Assembly: GCA_004292755.1 (NCBI GenBank)
Contig: RDXE01000034.1
Location: 1-64,000 of the forward strand
DNA length: 64,000 nucleotides
Source of the DNA: Alphaproteobacteria bacterium
GTDB taxonomy: Bacteria; Pseudomonadota; Alphaproteobacteria; Elsterales; Elsteraceae
Reading direction: 5' to 3'
Shown: positions 53,675-64,000 of the stretch, in pieces
Position numbering within the stretch: position 1 is the first letter of the stretch
Layout of the letters: each line of letters starts with the position of its first letter
Translations under genes and position numbers: made by a program
Notes under the pieces: model-generated
The model's database searches: none
Seen by the model: only the letters and a program-made list of their open reading frames with translations
Told to the model about the DNA's origin: nothing

Positions 53675-54112
53675 CTAGCGCTGCTTGAGCAGGTCGCGGA
53701 TTTCAGCCAGCAGCACCTCCTGTGGGGAGGGTGGCGGCGGTGAAGCCGGAGGCGCGGGGGCGGCCTCCTTCGCCGTCATGAAGCGATTGACGTTCTTCAC
53801 CAGGATGAACACGGCAAACGCGACGATCAGGAATTTGATGCAGGCGTTGATGAACAGCCCGACATTCATCGTCACGGCGCCAGCCTTCTGCGCTTCCTCC
53901 ACAGTGGCAAACGGCCCGCCCGCTGGCGCAGACTTCAACGTGATGAAGATGTTGGAGAAATCAACACCACCAATCAGCAGTCCAAGCGGCGGCATCAGCA
54001 GATCATTCACCAGCGATGTCACAATCGCCGTAAACGCTGCGCCGATGATGATACCGACCGCAAGGTCCAGCACGTTGCCACGCGAAATGAACGCCTTGAA
54101 CTCGTCGATCAT
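53675..54112 (-). CDS. mscL: Large-conductance mechanosensitive channel MscL
   Basis: The 145-residue inner-membrane channel opens on hypo-osmotic shock. It begins [27 protein letters not shown], with the first membrane segment containing the Gly/Ala gate, then a periplasmic loop and the second segment ([20 protein letters not shown]). The C-terminal part is a Pro-rich linker and short amphipathic helix ([12 protein letters not shown]). All parts are intact and of usual length. Confidence 0.96.
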   Translation of the reverse strand: MIDEFKAFISRGNVLDLAVGIIIGAAFTAIVTSLVNDLLMPPLGLLIGGVDFSNIFITLKSAPAGGPFATVEEAQKAGAVTMNVGLFINACIKFLIVAFAVFILVKNVNRFMTAKEAAPAPPASPPPPSPQEVLLAEIRDLLKQR

Positions 54113-54257
54113 GTTTGCCTCCCGCTCAGCAACACGCTGATATCAGGAGTTGGTCAGAACCAGCATCAAACTGCAAGCGACTCGCGTTGTTTTACACCAA
54201 CAGGCATTGGCGCCACGGCTGTTGGCAAGCGATCGATTGACCCGCGCCTGTCATCAC

Positions 54258-54282
54258 CACCCAGCAGTGACACACCTGGGTG
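54258..54282. terminator. Weak hairpin after gshB
   Basis: CACCCAG (54258-54264) and CTGGGTG (54276-54282) form a seven-pair stem just downstream of the gshB stop. A GTGACA/TGTCAC pair overlaps it and could form instead. It may end gshB transcription, but there is no T-run. Confidence 0.3.
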
Positions 54283-54289
54283 CTGTCAC

Positions 54290-55237
54290 TTACGCAGACT
54301 GGCGCTTTTCCTCAATCCGGTCCCAGATCGCACGCTCCAGATGCACGCCATCCAGCCGCGCGACCTCCTGCAAGCCCGTTGGGGAGGTCACGTTGATCTC
54401 GGTCAGCCAGTCACCGATCACATCAATGCCAACAAAAATCAGCCCCTGGTCCCGCAAGGTCGGGCCGATGCGGCGGCAGATTTCTTCCTCCCGCGGCGTC
54501 AGAGCCGTTTTCACTGGCTGCCCGCCGACATGCATGTTGGCGCGCGCCTCGCCTGCAGCGGGCACCCGCAGGATTGCGCCCATCGGTTCGCCGTCGACGA
54601 GAATGATGCGCTTGTCACCAGCGCGCACGGCTGGCTCATAGCGCTGGATCATCAGGGGCTCACGCGTGCGGGCGGCAAACATCTCCAAGAGTGCCGTCAG
54701 ATTCTCGTCCCCCGGCGTGATGTGGAACACGCCAGCACCACCATTGCCGAACAGGGGCTTCACAATAATGTCCTGAAACTCGGCGCGGAAGGCGCGGATT
54801 TCGTCCCACCGACTGGTGATCAGCGTGGGCGGCATCAAGTCGGGGAAGTGAGTGACCAAAAGTTTTTCTGGTGCGTTGCGCACCGAGGTTGGGTTGTTCA
54901 CCACCAATGTTTTGGGGTGGATGTGATCCAGCAGGTGCGTGGTGGTAATGTAGCCCATGTCGAACGGCGGGTCCTGGCGCAGCAACACCACGTCCATCGT
55001 GCCAAGGTCCACCCGCTCTGGTTCGCCCAGGGTGAAGTGGTCACCCTTTACCCGCCGAACCTCCAACGCGCGGACGGTGGCGAACAGTCGCCCGCGATCC
55101 AACGCTAAATCCCCGGGCAAATAGTGCCAAAGCCGATGCCCGCGCCGCTGCGCCTCCAGCGCCAACACAAAGCTGCTGTCCCCATCAATTGAGACGCTCT
55201 CGATCGGGTCCATCTGTATGGCAACGGCAAGGGACAT
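54290..55237 (-). CDS. gshB: Glutathione synthetase
   Basis: The 315-residue ATP-grasp ligase joins gamma-glutamylcysteine and glycine. It starts [23 protein letters not shown] and contains [19 protein letters not shown] and [16 protein letters not shown]. The ATP-grasp motifs include [36 protein letters not shown] and [21 protein letters not shown]. Start 55237 fits the family; upstream in-frame ATG at 55300 is not needed. The pseudogene for Fic lies upstream on the same strand. Confidence 0.96.
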   Translation of the reverse strand: MSLAVAIQMDPIESVSIDGDSSFVLALEAQRRGHRLWHYLPGDLALDRGRLFATVRALEVRRVKGDHFTLGEPERVDLGTMDVVLLRQDPPFDMGYITTTHLLDHIHPKTLVVNNPTSVRNAPEKLLVTHFPDLMPPTLITSRWDEIRAFRAEFQDIIVKPLFGNGGAGVFHITPGDENLTALLEMFAARTREPLMIQRYEPAVRAGDKRIILVDGEPMGAILRVPAAGEARANMHVGGQPVKTALTPREEEICRRIGPTLRDQGLIFVGIDVIGDWLTEINVTSPTGLQEVARLDGVHLERAIWDRIEEKRQSA

Positions 55238-55336
55238 GGACGCACTCCGGTCAGGGCTTTGGCTGGGCGGCAGTGGATCATCGCACTGGCGCCCACGCAA
55301 CTGGGTTGTCTGATCAGGAACCGCGGCAGGACAGGC

Positions 55337-56535
55337 TCAAGCCTGCTCCGGAAACAAGCCCGGCATCCAGCGTGACGCCAAAGCAGCTGGGAACGCCAAC
55401 ATGAAGGGCGCCCGGTCGCCGTCAGACTGCAAGACCCCACGCGTCATTAAGCCACCGGTCACCCGCCGGGCTTGACGATCAGACACCCCCAGCAAACCAG
55501 CCACCTCCCCGCGCGGAATCTCGCCACGATACAATAGGGCGTCCAGCACGATGCCGGACTTGGGCGACAAGGCGCCGGTCCGAGCCTCTTCTTCTGCCCA
55601 GGCCAAAATGCGCGAGCGCAGGCGATCCGGCTGGATCAAGGACTCCATGAACGTTACTTGGTTCAGGCACGTCTCCAAAAAGAATCTGGTGAAGGCAACC
55701 AGAGCCTCCTCACTCAACGCACCCCGCTCGCCCAAGTCATTGCGCGGGGTTGGTCGCAGGCGGCGAGGTGCGCCTTGTACTCGAATACCCGCCGCGCAAG
55801 GCCGCAGGCGACCGACCACAAACCACCGGTTTCCAACTGTTGATTGAACATGGCATGTGACATCAACCGGGCGACACGACCATTGCCATCTGCAAACGGA
55901 TGGATCCAAAGCAGTCGATGATGCGCTGCAGCACTGCCGATCACGCTCTCCAGCTTGCCCTTCGTGGAAAACACGTCAGCAAAGCGGTTCAGAAACCGCG
56001 GGACCGCACCTGGACTGATGGCAATATGACGACCCACTTGGACGAAGCTGGTCCGCAACTGCCCGGGGATCACACGATGCTCTACCCCTGTTTGGGGACT
56101 ACGCACCACCAGCAACTCCGACGGCAGGTCTTGACAGAACCGCTCGTGAATCTCTCGCAGCGTCGTCACATCGGTCGGGCGGCCCACTATACCGCCAGCG
56201 TCGATCCAAGCCTGCACGGCGATATGGGCTTTGGCTTCCAATTGCAAAGTGCGGCTCTGGGGGTCTGCGCTGTAGTCGCCCTTCAAAGCCCGCTCGATAT
56301 CAACCGGGTGGGTATCGTGCCCCTCAATCAAGTTGCTGTAGTAACAATTCATGGCCCGCACCAGCGTCGCAAGCGACGTTGCGACGCCGATTGGCAGGCT
56401 ACGCCGGAAACCAGAGGTGCGAGAGCCAAGGTCCAGCGCCAGATCGGCGAGCGCCGCCCTGCCCCTCACCGACTCTCCCAATACGACCGGCTCCATCGCA
56501 GAGACCGGTTCGTCCTGATCAATGACCGCGTTCAT
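55337..56535 (-). pseudogene. Fic-family AMP transferase gene, frameshifted
   Basis: The first frame (from ATG 56535) encodes a Fic protein: the class II inhibitory motif SNLIEG in CYYSNLIEGHDTHP, a Fic core with RLLWIHPFADGNGRVARL (HxFx(D/E)GNGRxxR), and then YKAHLAACDQPR. After that the frame is lost. A second frame continues with NDLGERGALSEEALVAFTRFFLET, LIQPDRLRSRILAW and EIPRGEVAGLLGVSDRQARRVT, a winged-helix C-terminus, ending at 55337. Intact relatives have DQPRRNDL, so one C of a CGCCGC has probably been lost near 55743-55747. The lesion is one base; it might be real decay or a read error. Confidence 0.85.
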
Positions 56536-56770
56536 GTCCGGTTAAATAATCCGAGTGATATGCTTGAAACCATTGTTTTCACGAACAGAATTCAGCGGGA
56601 GAAGGCTCCAGATCGGCATCGATGTCCGCTTCAATGTCCGGAGCCATGACCGGCTCTGGGATTCGGGTCAGTCACGCGCCATCGGCGCCAGTCACATCGC
56701 CTGTCACCAGCACGACAATGACCCCCCCACCCGGTTTGCAGCCCTGAGCAAACACACTACCTTGAGCGCG

Positions 56771-57412
56771 ATGGACACCCAATCGCTCGGCATCCCCTCG
56801 CCCCGCCCGCTGCCGCCTGCTCGGCTGATCGTCGGCATCACCGGCGCCTCTGGAATCCCCTACGGTGTACGCCTGTTACAGGTGCTGCAGCCGCTGCCAG
56901 TGGAAACCCATCTGGTCATCTCTCGCTCCGCCAAGGTGACGATGGCGTGGGAGAGTGAGTGGAAACCCGCTGCCGTGGAGGCACTGGCCGACCGGGTGCA
57001 TCAGAATGATGACATCGCGGCCTGCGTCTCCTCCGGTTCCTATCGCACGCTGGGGATGGTGGTGGCACCGTGCTCGATGAAAACCCTGGCTGAAATCGCA
57101 ACTGGGGTTACCTCCACCCTAATCGCCCGCGCAGCTGACGTGGTGTTGAAGGAACGGCGGCGGCTGGTGCTGGTGACGCGCGAGGCACCATTGCATCTGG
57201 GCCACCTGCGCAACATGGTTGCCGCGACTGAGATGGGGGCCGTGATCTTCCCTCCCGTGCCAGCGTTCTACGCCAAGCCACAGAGTCTGGAAGATATGGT
57301 CGACCACACCGTCGGTCGTGTGCTCGACCTGTTCGATCTGGAGGTTGGCCTCGCCGCCCGCTGGCGGGAGGACCCCGCGGTCAGCGCGCCAGACCAGAAG
57401 AGCGCCCCTTGA
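56771..57412 (+). CDS. ubiX: Flavin prenyltransferase UbiX
   Basis: The 213-residue protein makes prenylated FMN, the cofactor of UbiD-type decarboxylases in ubiquinone synthesis. It shows [64 protein letters not shown] and [18 protein letters not shown], all in family order. Start 56771 (MDTQSLG) is chosen; upstream in-frame codons lack family similarity. No ubiD is adjacent. The rplU promoter overlaps the end of this gene. Confidence 0.95.
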   Translation: MDTQSLGIPSPRPLPPARLIVGITGASGIPYGVRLLQVLQPLPVETHLVISRSAKVTMAWESEWKPAAVEALADRVHQNDDIAACVSSGSYRTLGMVVAPCSMKTLAEIATGVTSTLIARAADVVLKERRRLVLVTREAPLHLGHLRNMVAATEMGAVIFPPVPAFYAKPQSLEDMVDHTVGRVLDLFDLEVGLAARWREDPAVSAPDQKSAP

Positions 57413-57436
57413 CGCCCGGTTCGCCATCGGTATAGT
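57409..57436 (+). promoter_or_regulatory. Sigma-70-type promoter for rplU-rpmA
   Basis: TTGACG (57409-57414) and TATAGT (57431-57436) are separated by 16 bases, close to consensus. The -35 box touches the ubiX stop. The transcript would have a leader of about 55 bases before rplU at 57498. Confidence 0.75.
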
Positions 57437-57497
57437 CGCGGCCTCCCGGGTGAGGAGCCCCTCCCATCCGCATCGCTTTTGTTTTCGGGTCCGTGTC

Positions 57498-57806
57498 ATG
57501 TACGCAGTGGTCAAGACCGGTGGCAAGCAGTACCGGGTGGCGCAAGACGACGTCATCACCGTCGAAAAGCTGGTCGGCGACGCCGGCACAGAAGTGCAAC
57601 TCTCCGAGGTGCTGATGGTCTCCAACGACCAGGGCGTCATGCTGGGTGATGCGCTGAAGGCAACCTCCGTGACGGCGGAGATCGTGCGTCAGGCTCGCGG
57701 CCCGAAGATCATCATCTTCAAGAAGCGCCGTCGGCAGAACTCACGCCGCAAGAACGGTCATCGCCAGGATCTCACCATCCTGAAGATCACCGGCATCAGC
57801 GCCTAA
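57498..57806 (+). CDS. rplU: 50S ribosomal protein L21
   Basis: The 102-residue protein has the L21 features [28 protein letters not shown] and the basic [20 protein letters not shown] segment, followed by [10 protein letters not shown]21 binds 23S rRNA domain II beside L20. It is followed by rpmA 21 bases later in the universal rplU-rpmA arrangement, transcribed from the promoter at 57409. Confidence 0.98.
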   Translation: MYAVVKTGGKQYRVAQDDVITVEKLVGDAGTEVQLSEVLMVSNDQGVMLGDALKATSVTAEIVRQARGPKIIIFKKRRRQNSRRKNGHRQDLTILKITGISA

Positions 57807-57827
57807 TCGAGGGATAGGAGCACTCCC

Positions 57828-58121
57828 ATGGCACATAAAAAGGCAGGCGGCTCGTCCCGCAACGGTCGCGATAGCGCCGGTCGTCGTCTGGGCGTGAAGC
57901 GCTTTGGCGGTGAAGTTGTGCGCGCTGGCAACATCCTGGTCCGCCAACGCGGTACCAAGATGGATCCGGGCAAGAATGTCGGCATGGGCCGGGATCACAC
58001 CCTGTTCGCCCTGATCGACGGCGAGGTCTCCTTCCACAAGACCCGCGACGTCGTGCGCGTCGATGTGCTGCCATTGGCCGCCAATGATGACCGACCGGCC
58101 CAGGCGGCTGCTGCCGAGTAA
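57828..58121 (+). CDS. rpmA: 50S ribosomal protein L27
   Basis: The 97-residue protein starts [28 protein letters not shown], whose N-terminal tail reaches the peptidyl transferase centre. It continues with [28 protein letters not shown]. An Ala-rich C-terminal tail is added. No N-terminal cleavage extension of the Firmicutes type is present. Confidence 0.98.
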   Translation: MAHKKAGGSSRNGRDSAGRRLGVKRFGGEVVRAGNILVRQRGTKMDPGKNVGMGRDHTLFALIDGEVSFHKTRDVVRVDVLPLAANDDRPAQAAAAE

Positions 58122-58124
58122 CTG

Positions 58125-58146
58125 ACTGGTCCAGCTCTGGACCAGT
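58125..58146. repeat. Ten-base inverted repeat after rpmA
   Basis: ACTGGTCCAG and CTGGACCAGT are perfect complements separated by two bases, four bases after the rpmA stop. It can form a hairpin of about nine pairs but has no T-run, so it may be a pause or processing site. Confidence 0.5.
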
Positions 58147-58195
58147 TGGTTAAGGCACCAGCCGCGGGCCTATGCCCCTGGTGCCACACGGCTGA

Positions 58196-60495
<2,300 letters not shown>

Positions 60496-60498
60496 TCC

Positions 60499-61779
60499 AT
60501 GCCCGACGCGCTCTCCCCCACCGGCAGCGGCGATCTTGCCACCCTGATGACCGACATCGGGCGCCGGGCGCGCGCGGCATCAGCCATGCTGGCTACCGCC
60601 GGGGCTAATCAGCGCCGGTCCGCCCTGGTGGCAGCCGCACGGCATCTGCGCGCGCAGGCCGACACCATCCTGGCCGCCAATGCCGAGGACCTCGCCCGCG
60701 CCAGTGACCTTGCGAGCAATCTGCGCGACCGGCTGGCGCTCTCGCCCCAGCGGGTGGAGGCAATGGCCCAGGGTCTGGATGACATTGCGGCCCAGCCCGA
60801 CCCGGTTGGCGAGGTGATGGAGCAGTGGACCCGGCCCAACGGCCTGCACTTCAGCAAGGTGCGCGTACCGCTGGGCGTGATCGGCGTGATCTACGAAAGC
60901 CGCCCGAATGTCACAGCCGATGCCGGTGCGCTGTGCATCAAGTCTGGCAATGCCGCGATTTTGCGTGGTGGCTCGGAAAGTGCTGCCAGCTCTGCGGCCA
61001 TCCTCGCCTGCCTGAGGCAGGGTCTGGCGGATGTCGGCTTGCCCGAGGATGCAGTACAGGGCCTGCCGACGACCGACCGGGCAGCCGTCGGCCATCTGTT
61101 GCGCATGGCGGAGTATGTCGACGTCATCGTCCCGCGCGGGGGCAAAGGGCTGATCGCACGCGTCCAGGAGGACAGCCGGGTGCCGGTGCTGGCTCACCTG
61201 GACGGCAACTGCCACGTCTATGTCCACCAGGACGCTGACTTGGAGATGGCTGCAGCCGTGTTACTGAACGCCAAGCTGCGCCGCACCTCCGTCTGCGGGG
61301 CAACGGAATCGCTGCTGATCGATGGGGCAATTGCCGCGCGGGCCCTGCCCCGTCTGGTCCCGATGCTGTTGGAAGCTGGCTGTGCCGTGCGCGGCGATGG
61401 CGCCGTCCAGGCAGTCGATCCCCGCGTCACCGCGGCAACCGATGCCGATTGGGGCACGGAGTATCTGGACGCTGTGCTGTCGGCCGCGGTGGTGCCAAAC
61501 CTCTCCGCCGCCATTGCCTGGATCAATCGCCACGGCAGCCATCACACCGACGCCATCATCACCCAATCCCAGGCGGCGGCCGATCAGTTCCTCGCCGAGG
61601 TGGACAGCGCGATTGTGCTGGTCAATGCCTCGACCCAATTCGCCGATGGGGGGGAGTTCGGCTTTGGTGCAGAGATTGGCATCTCGACCGGGCGGCTGCA
61701 TGCCCGTGGCCCAGTGGGCGCGCGGGAGTTGACCAGCTTCAAGTATCAGGTGCGTGGCACCGGTCAGGTTCGCCCCTGA
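60499..61779 (+). CDS. proA: Glutamate-5-semialdehyde dehydrogenase
   Basis: The 426-residue enzyme reduces glutamyl-5-phosphate to the semialdehyde with NADPH. It contains [38 protein letters not shown], and the active-site Cys in [27 protein letters not shown]-like [16 protein letters not shown] and [23 protein letters not shown] follow. GGAGG precedes the start. Confidence 0.97.
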   Translation: MPDALSPTGSGDLATLMTDIGRRARAASAMLATAGANQRRSALVAAARHLRAQADTILAANAEDLARASDLASNLRDRLALSPQRVEAMAQGLDDIAAQPDPVGEVMEQWTRPNGLHFSKVRVPLGVIGVIYESRPNVTADAGALCIKSGNAAILRGGSESAASSAAILACLRQGLADVGLPEDAVQGLPTTDRAAVGHLLRMAEYVDVIVPRGGKGLIARVQEDSRVPVLAHLDGNCHVYVHQDADLEMAAAVLLNAKLRRTSVCGATESLLIDGAIAARALPRLVPMLLEAGCAVRGDGAVQAVDPRVTAATDADWGTEYLDAVLSAAVVPNLSAAIAWINRHGSHHTDAIITQSQAAADQFLAEVDSAIVLVNASTQFADGGEFGFGAEIGISTGRLHARGPVGARELTSFKYQVRGTGQVRP

Positions 61780-61838
61780 TCAGCCATCTCCTCAGCCGGT
61801 CTCCTGCCAGCCGCTTTCCCCTGGCGGCGTTGCGGCGT

Positions 61839-62426
61839 GTGCGCCTGACCATCGGCCTGCTTGGCGGTTCGTTCAATCCGGCCCACAGCGGCCATCGAGA
61901 GGTGTCGCTGTCGGCCCTGCGGCGCTTGAAGCTCGATCAAGTGTGGTGGCTGGTCAGCCCACAGAACCCGTTGAAGCCGACGGCGGGCATGGCACCGTTG
62001 GATGCCCGTCTGCGTCAGGCGCGGATCGTCGCTCAAGATCGCCGCATCTGGGTCAGCGATATCGAACGGCCCTTGGGCACCCGCTACACGGCAGACACGC
62101 TGCGGCGCTTGGTGCAACTCTGCCCTGGCGTCCGCTTCGTCTGGTTGATGGGCGCCGATAATCTGGCGGGCATCCATCGCTGGCGCGCGTGGCGACACAT
62201 CTTCGAGACCCTGCCGATTGCCGTTCTGGCTCGTCCCGCCTATGCTCACGCCGCGCTGGCGGGACGGGCAGCCCGGGTGTTTCGTGCCGCGCGCGTGCCG
62301 GAGGCACAGGCTCGCTCGCTCGCGCGCAGATGCCCGCCGGCCTGGACATTCCTTCACACCCGGCTCGACCCGACCTCGGCGACCGATTTGCGCCGCCGCG
62401 GTCAGGGAGTACCCCATCAGGAGTAA
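61839..62426 (+). CDS. nadD: Nicotinate-nucleotide adenylyltransferase
   Basis: The protein (195 residues from GTG 61839) adenylylates nicotinate mononucleotide in NAD synthesis. It shows LTIGLLGGSFNPAHSGHREVS with the HxGH-type site, WWLVSPQNPLKP, ERPLGTRYTADTLRRL, FVWLMGADNLAGIHRWRAW, and the end DPTSATDLRRRG matching the S-(S/A)-T-x-(I/L)-R motif. There is no ATG in the expected area; TTG at 61830 is the other choice. The gap to proA is 59 bases. Confidence 0.93.
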   Translation: MRLTIGLLGGSFNPAHSGHREVSLSALRRLKLDQVWWLVSPQNPLKPTAGMAPLDARLRQARIVAQDRRIWVSDIERPLGTRYTADTLRRLVQLCPGVRFVWLMGADNLAGIHRWRAWRHIFETLPIAVLARPAYAHAALAGRAARVFRAARVPEAQARSLARRCPPAWTFLHTRLDPTSATDLRRRGQGVPHQE

Positions 62427-62482
62427 CCACCATCCCTTCTCGCCGCCCCTCCTCCCGTCCGATTGCGCAACGCCCGGTTCGG

Positions 62483-62938
62483 GTGCAGATCACACCTCCG
62501 ACAGCGGCCCCACCCGGTCCGACTACGGAGCAGATTACCGCGTGGCTGGAGCTTGCGCGCACGTCGCTGGATGACGACAAGGCGGAGGCGATCACCGTCA
62601 TCGACCTTGCCGGTCGCTCCACGATTGCCGATTACATGGTGGTCGCCTCCGGCCGCTCCACCCGTCAGGTGGCTGCAATGGCAGAGCATCTGCGCCAGAA
62701 GCTGTTGGCCGCGGGCTGTGCCGAGGTGCGGGTGGAAGGGTTGACACGAGCCGACTGGGTGTTGATCGACACCGGCGATCTGGTGATCCACTTGTTCCGT
62801 CCCGAAGTGCGCGCCTTCTACAACATCGAGAAGCTTTGGGGCTTGGACCTGCCCGTGGAACTGCGCGCGGTTGAGCCCGCCCCACCAACAGACGACGAGC
62901 CGGACGACTTTTCCGACTTCGACGACGCGGAGGATTGA
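62483..62938 (+). CDS. rsfS: Ribosomal silencing factor RsfS
   Basis: The product (151 residues from GTG 62483) is the RsfS/DUF143 factor that binds L14 and blocks subunit joining. Family segments are TSLDDDKAEAITVIDLAGRSTIADYMVVASGRSTRQVAAMAEHL, EGLTRADWVLIDTGDLVIHLFRPEVRAFYNIEKLWG. The acidic tail (TDDEPDDFSDFDDAED) is an extension. No ATG lies between the nadD stop and the domain. An AGGAG at 62419 precedes an ATC at 62432, eight bases on and in frame, so the true start is uncertain. Confidence 0.9.
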   Translation: MQITPPTAAPPGPTTEQITAWLELARTSLDDDKAEAITVIDLAGRSTIADYMVVASGRSTRQVAAMAEHLRQKLLAAGCAEVRVEGLTRADWVLIDTGDLVIHLFRPEVRAFYNIEKLWGLDLPVELRAVEPAPPTDDEPDDFSDFDDAED

Positions 62939-62939
62939 T

Positions 62940-63392
62940 CTGCGCCTGTTGCTGCTGGCCTGCGGGCGCCTCCGCGACCCGGCCCTGATCAGCCTGTGGC
63001 GGGACTATGCCGGTCGCCTGCCGGGCGGCATCGACGTGGTGGAGATTGATGTGCGCGGACGCTCCGCACCCGACACACGGCGGGAGGAAAGTCGGCGCAT
63101 CCTTGATGCCGTGCCCGGAGGCGCGCGTCTGGTGGCCCTCGATCGCACGGGGCGCACGCTCGACAGCCCTGGATTCGCACAAACCCTTACCCGCTGGCGG
63201 GATGATGGCTGCGCTGTCGCTGCCTTCGCCATCGGCGGCGCCGATGGGCATGAGGCAGAGGTGCTGGCGCGCGCCGATCTGGCCTTGAGCTTTGGTCCGA
63301 TGACCTTCCCTCACCTGCTGGCGCGCGTCATGCTGGCGGAACAGCTGTGGCGTGCCCACGCCATTCGCACGGGTCACCCCTACCACCACTAG
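62940..63392 (+). CDS. rlmH: 23S rRNA pseudouridine-1915 N3-methyltransferase RlmH
   Basis: The 150-residue SPOUT methyltransferase follows rsfS directly. LRLLLLACGRLRDPALISLW is the family opening, GARLVALDRTGRTLDSPGFAQ the middle, and FAIGGADGHEAEVLARADLALSFGPMTFPHLLARVMLAEQLWRA the knot. No ATG, GTG or TTG occupies the right position. A CTG at 62940, with GGAGG six bases upstream, gives the expected N-terminus; ATT at 62934 is another option. Confidence 0.92.
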   Translation: MRLLLLACGRLRDPALISLWRDYAGRLPGGIDVVEIDVRGRSAPDTRREESRRILDAVPGGARLVALDRTGRTLDSPGFAQTLTRWRDDGCAVAAFAIGGADGHEAEVLARADLALSFGPMTFPHLLARVMLAEQLWRAHAIRTGHPYHH

Positions 63393-63428
63393 ATCGGTTT
63401 TTTTCGCGATGGCTCATCGAAACCGATC
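63392..63428 (+). promoter_or_regulatory. Long hairpin upstream of cobyrinate synthase gene
   Basis: GATCGGTTT and AAACCGATC form a nine-pair stem, and CGATG/CATCG can pair inside it. It starts at the rlmH stop and ends 15 bases before the next start, just before its GGGAGG. It may terminate the rlmH transcript or regulate the next gene. It does not resemble a cobalamin riboswitch. Confidence 0.5.
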
Positions 63429-63443
63429 CAGGGAGGTCACGCG

Positions 63444-64000
63444 ATGACAGTTCCCTCGCTGATCCTCTCGGCTCCCGGCTCCGGAAGCGGCAAGACCATC
63501 GCCGCGACTGGAATATTGCGCGCCTTCGCGCGGCGCGGTGTGCGCGTCGGCGCGGCCAAGTCTGGACCAGACTATATCGATGGCGGCTTCCTCGCGGCTG
63601 CGGCTGGGGTTGGACGCAGCAACCTGGACGTCTGGTCCATGCGCTCTGGCACACTCGCGACCGAGGTGAGCCGCCACCACGGGTTTGACCTACTGCTGAT
63701 CGAAGGGGCGGTTGGCCTGTTCGATGGCATTGGCTTTGAAGGGCGCGGCTCAACGGCCGATCTCGCCGCAGCCCTTGGCGCTCCCGTGGTTTTGGTGCTG
63801 GACGCCCGCGGCGCCGCCACGTCCCTGGCAGCGACCTTGCTGGGCTTTCGCCAGTTCCGGCGCGATGTCACGGTCAGCGGCGTGATCGCCAGTCGTGTCG
63901 GTGGCCCGGCCCATGCGGACACCATTGCGCGCGCCTGCATGGCCGCCTGTCCCGACGTTGCATTCTTAGGCTGCCTGCCGCGCGATGATGGCTTGGTGCT
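63444..64000 (+). CDS. cobB: Cobyrinate a,c-diamide synthase, C-terminal part outside window
   Basis: The 185 visible residues match the N-terminal dethiobiotin-synthetase-like domain of CobB/CbiA, which amidates cobyrinate at positions a and c in cobalamin synthesis. The P-loop is LILSAPGSGSGKTIAATGILRAF. VGAAKSGPDYIDGGFLAAAAG and NLDVWSMRSG contact the substrate. LLLIEGAVGLFDGIG and PVVLVLDARG follow. The glutaminase half is beyond the edge. GGGAGG precedes ATG 63444. Confidence 0.9.
   Translation, partial: MTVPSLILSAPGSGSGKTIAATGILRAFARRGVRVGAAKSGPDYIDGGFLAAAAGVGRSNLDVWSMRSGTLATEVSRHHGFDLLLIEGAVGLFDGIGFEGRGSTADLAAALGAPVVLVLDARGAATSLAATLLGFRQFRRDVTVSGVIASRVGGPAHADTIARACMAACPDVAFLGCLPRDDGLV

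Noticed and set aside
63393-63443. A cobalamin riboswitch before the cobyrinate synthase gene.
   Set aside because: The gap is 51 bases, too short for that riboswitch, and no B12-box-like sequence was seen.

Overview
The window is a high-GC chromosomal segment of an alphaproteobacterium, most probably of the Rhodospirillales or a related order. Supporting marks are a CcrM-type adenine methyltransferase, the hemC-hemD(mitofilin fusion)-hemY block divergent from tsaD, and the conserved block rplU-rpmA-obgE-proB-proA-nadD-rsfS-rlmH. Genes are dense and often overlap by ATGA or GTGA, which indicates translational coupling. No tRNA, rRNA, CRISPR array or intact insertion sequence was seen.

Layout. 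1-2.7 kb: a partial coiled-coil membrane protein, then hutG and hutI of histidine degradation. 2.8-5.2 kb: decayed accessory genes, namely a pentapeptide-repeat membrane protein whose C-terminal part lies behind two in-frame stops, and a MNT nucleotidyltransferase whose HI0074-type partner is frameshifted. 5.3-8.1 kb: typA and an adenosine-kinase-like sugar kinase. 8.2-14 kb: a minus-strand metal block joining a FecBCD-type importer to Sco and two PCuAC-type copper chaperones, followed upstream by DUF2244-like and DUF2946-like membrane proteins. 14-16.4 kb: a TetR regulator with a palindromic operator, divergent from SRPBCC and MGMT-like genes, then an exported histidine phosphatase. 16.4-20.7 kb: haem genes hemY, hemD fusion and hemC. 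21.1-23.1 kb: tsaD, an isochorismatase-family hydrolase and a small unknown gene.

23.1-28.0 kb is a prophage remnant. It keeps terminase small and large subunits and an HK97-type prohead protease, but no portal, capsid, tail or integrase gene. The protease is fused to a pesticin-like muramidase domain encoded in AT-richer DNA. The next gene downstream encodes an exported protein, also AT-rich, and beyond it lies a broken second copy of the protease linker region. The arrangement resembles an effector/immunity cassette with displaced-module debris.

28.3-42.9 kb holds lpdA, then a long minus-strand catabolic operon: a CUT1-type ABC importer, a HisD/HpsN-like dehydrogenase, an SDR, a LacI regulator, a double cupin, a MetE-like methyltransferase, SnoaL-like proteins and an alpha/beta hydrolase. 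A further SnoaL-like gene is divergent, and two mirror-image LacI operators lie between the divergent starts. The substrate is unknown.

43-50 kb: an RTX-type secreted protein, then an operon of an exported protein, a methyl-accepting chemotaxis protein and a histidine kinase. 50.2-57.4 kb: ccrM, rnhB, two tiny membrane-protein genes, rlmN, mscL, gshB, a frameshifted fic gene and ubiX. 57.4-64 kb: the rplU-to-rlmH housekeeping run with a clear promoter and several hairpins, ending in a partial cobyrinate a,c-diamide synthase gene. Several start codons near the right end are non-canonical or hard to place.
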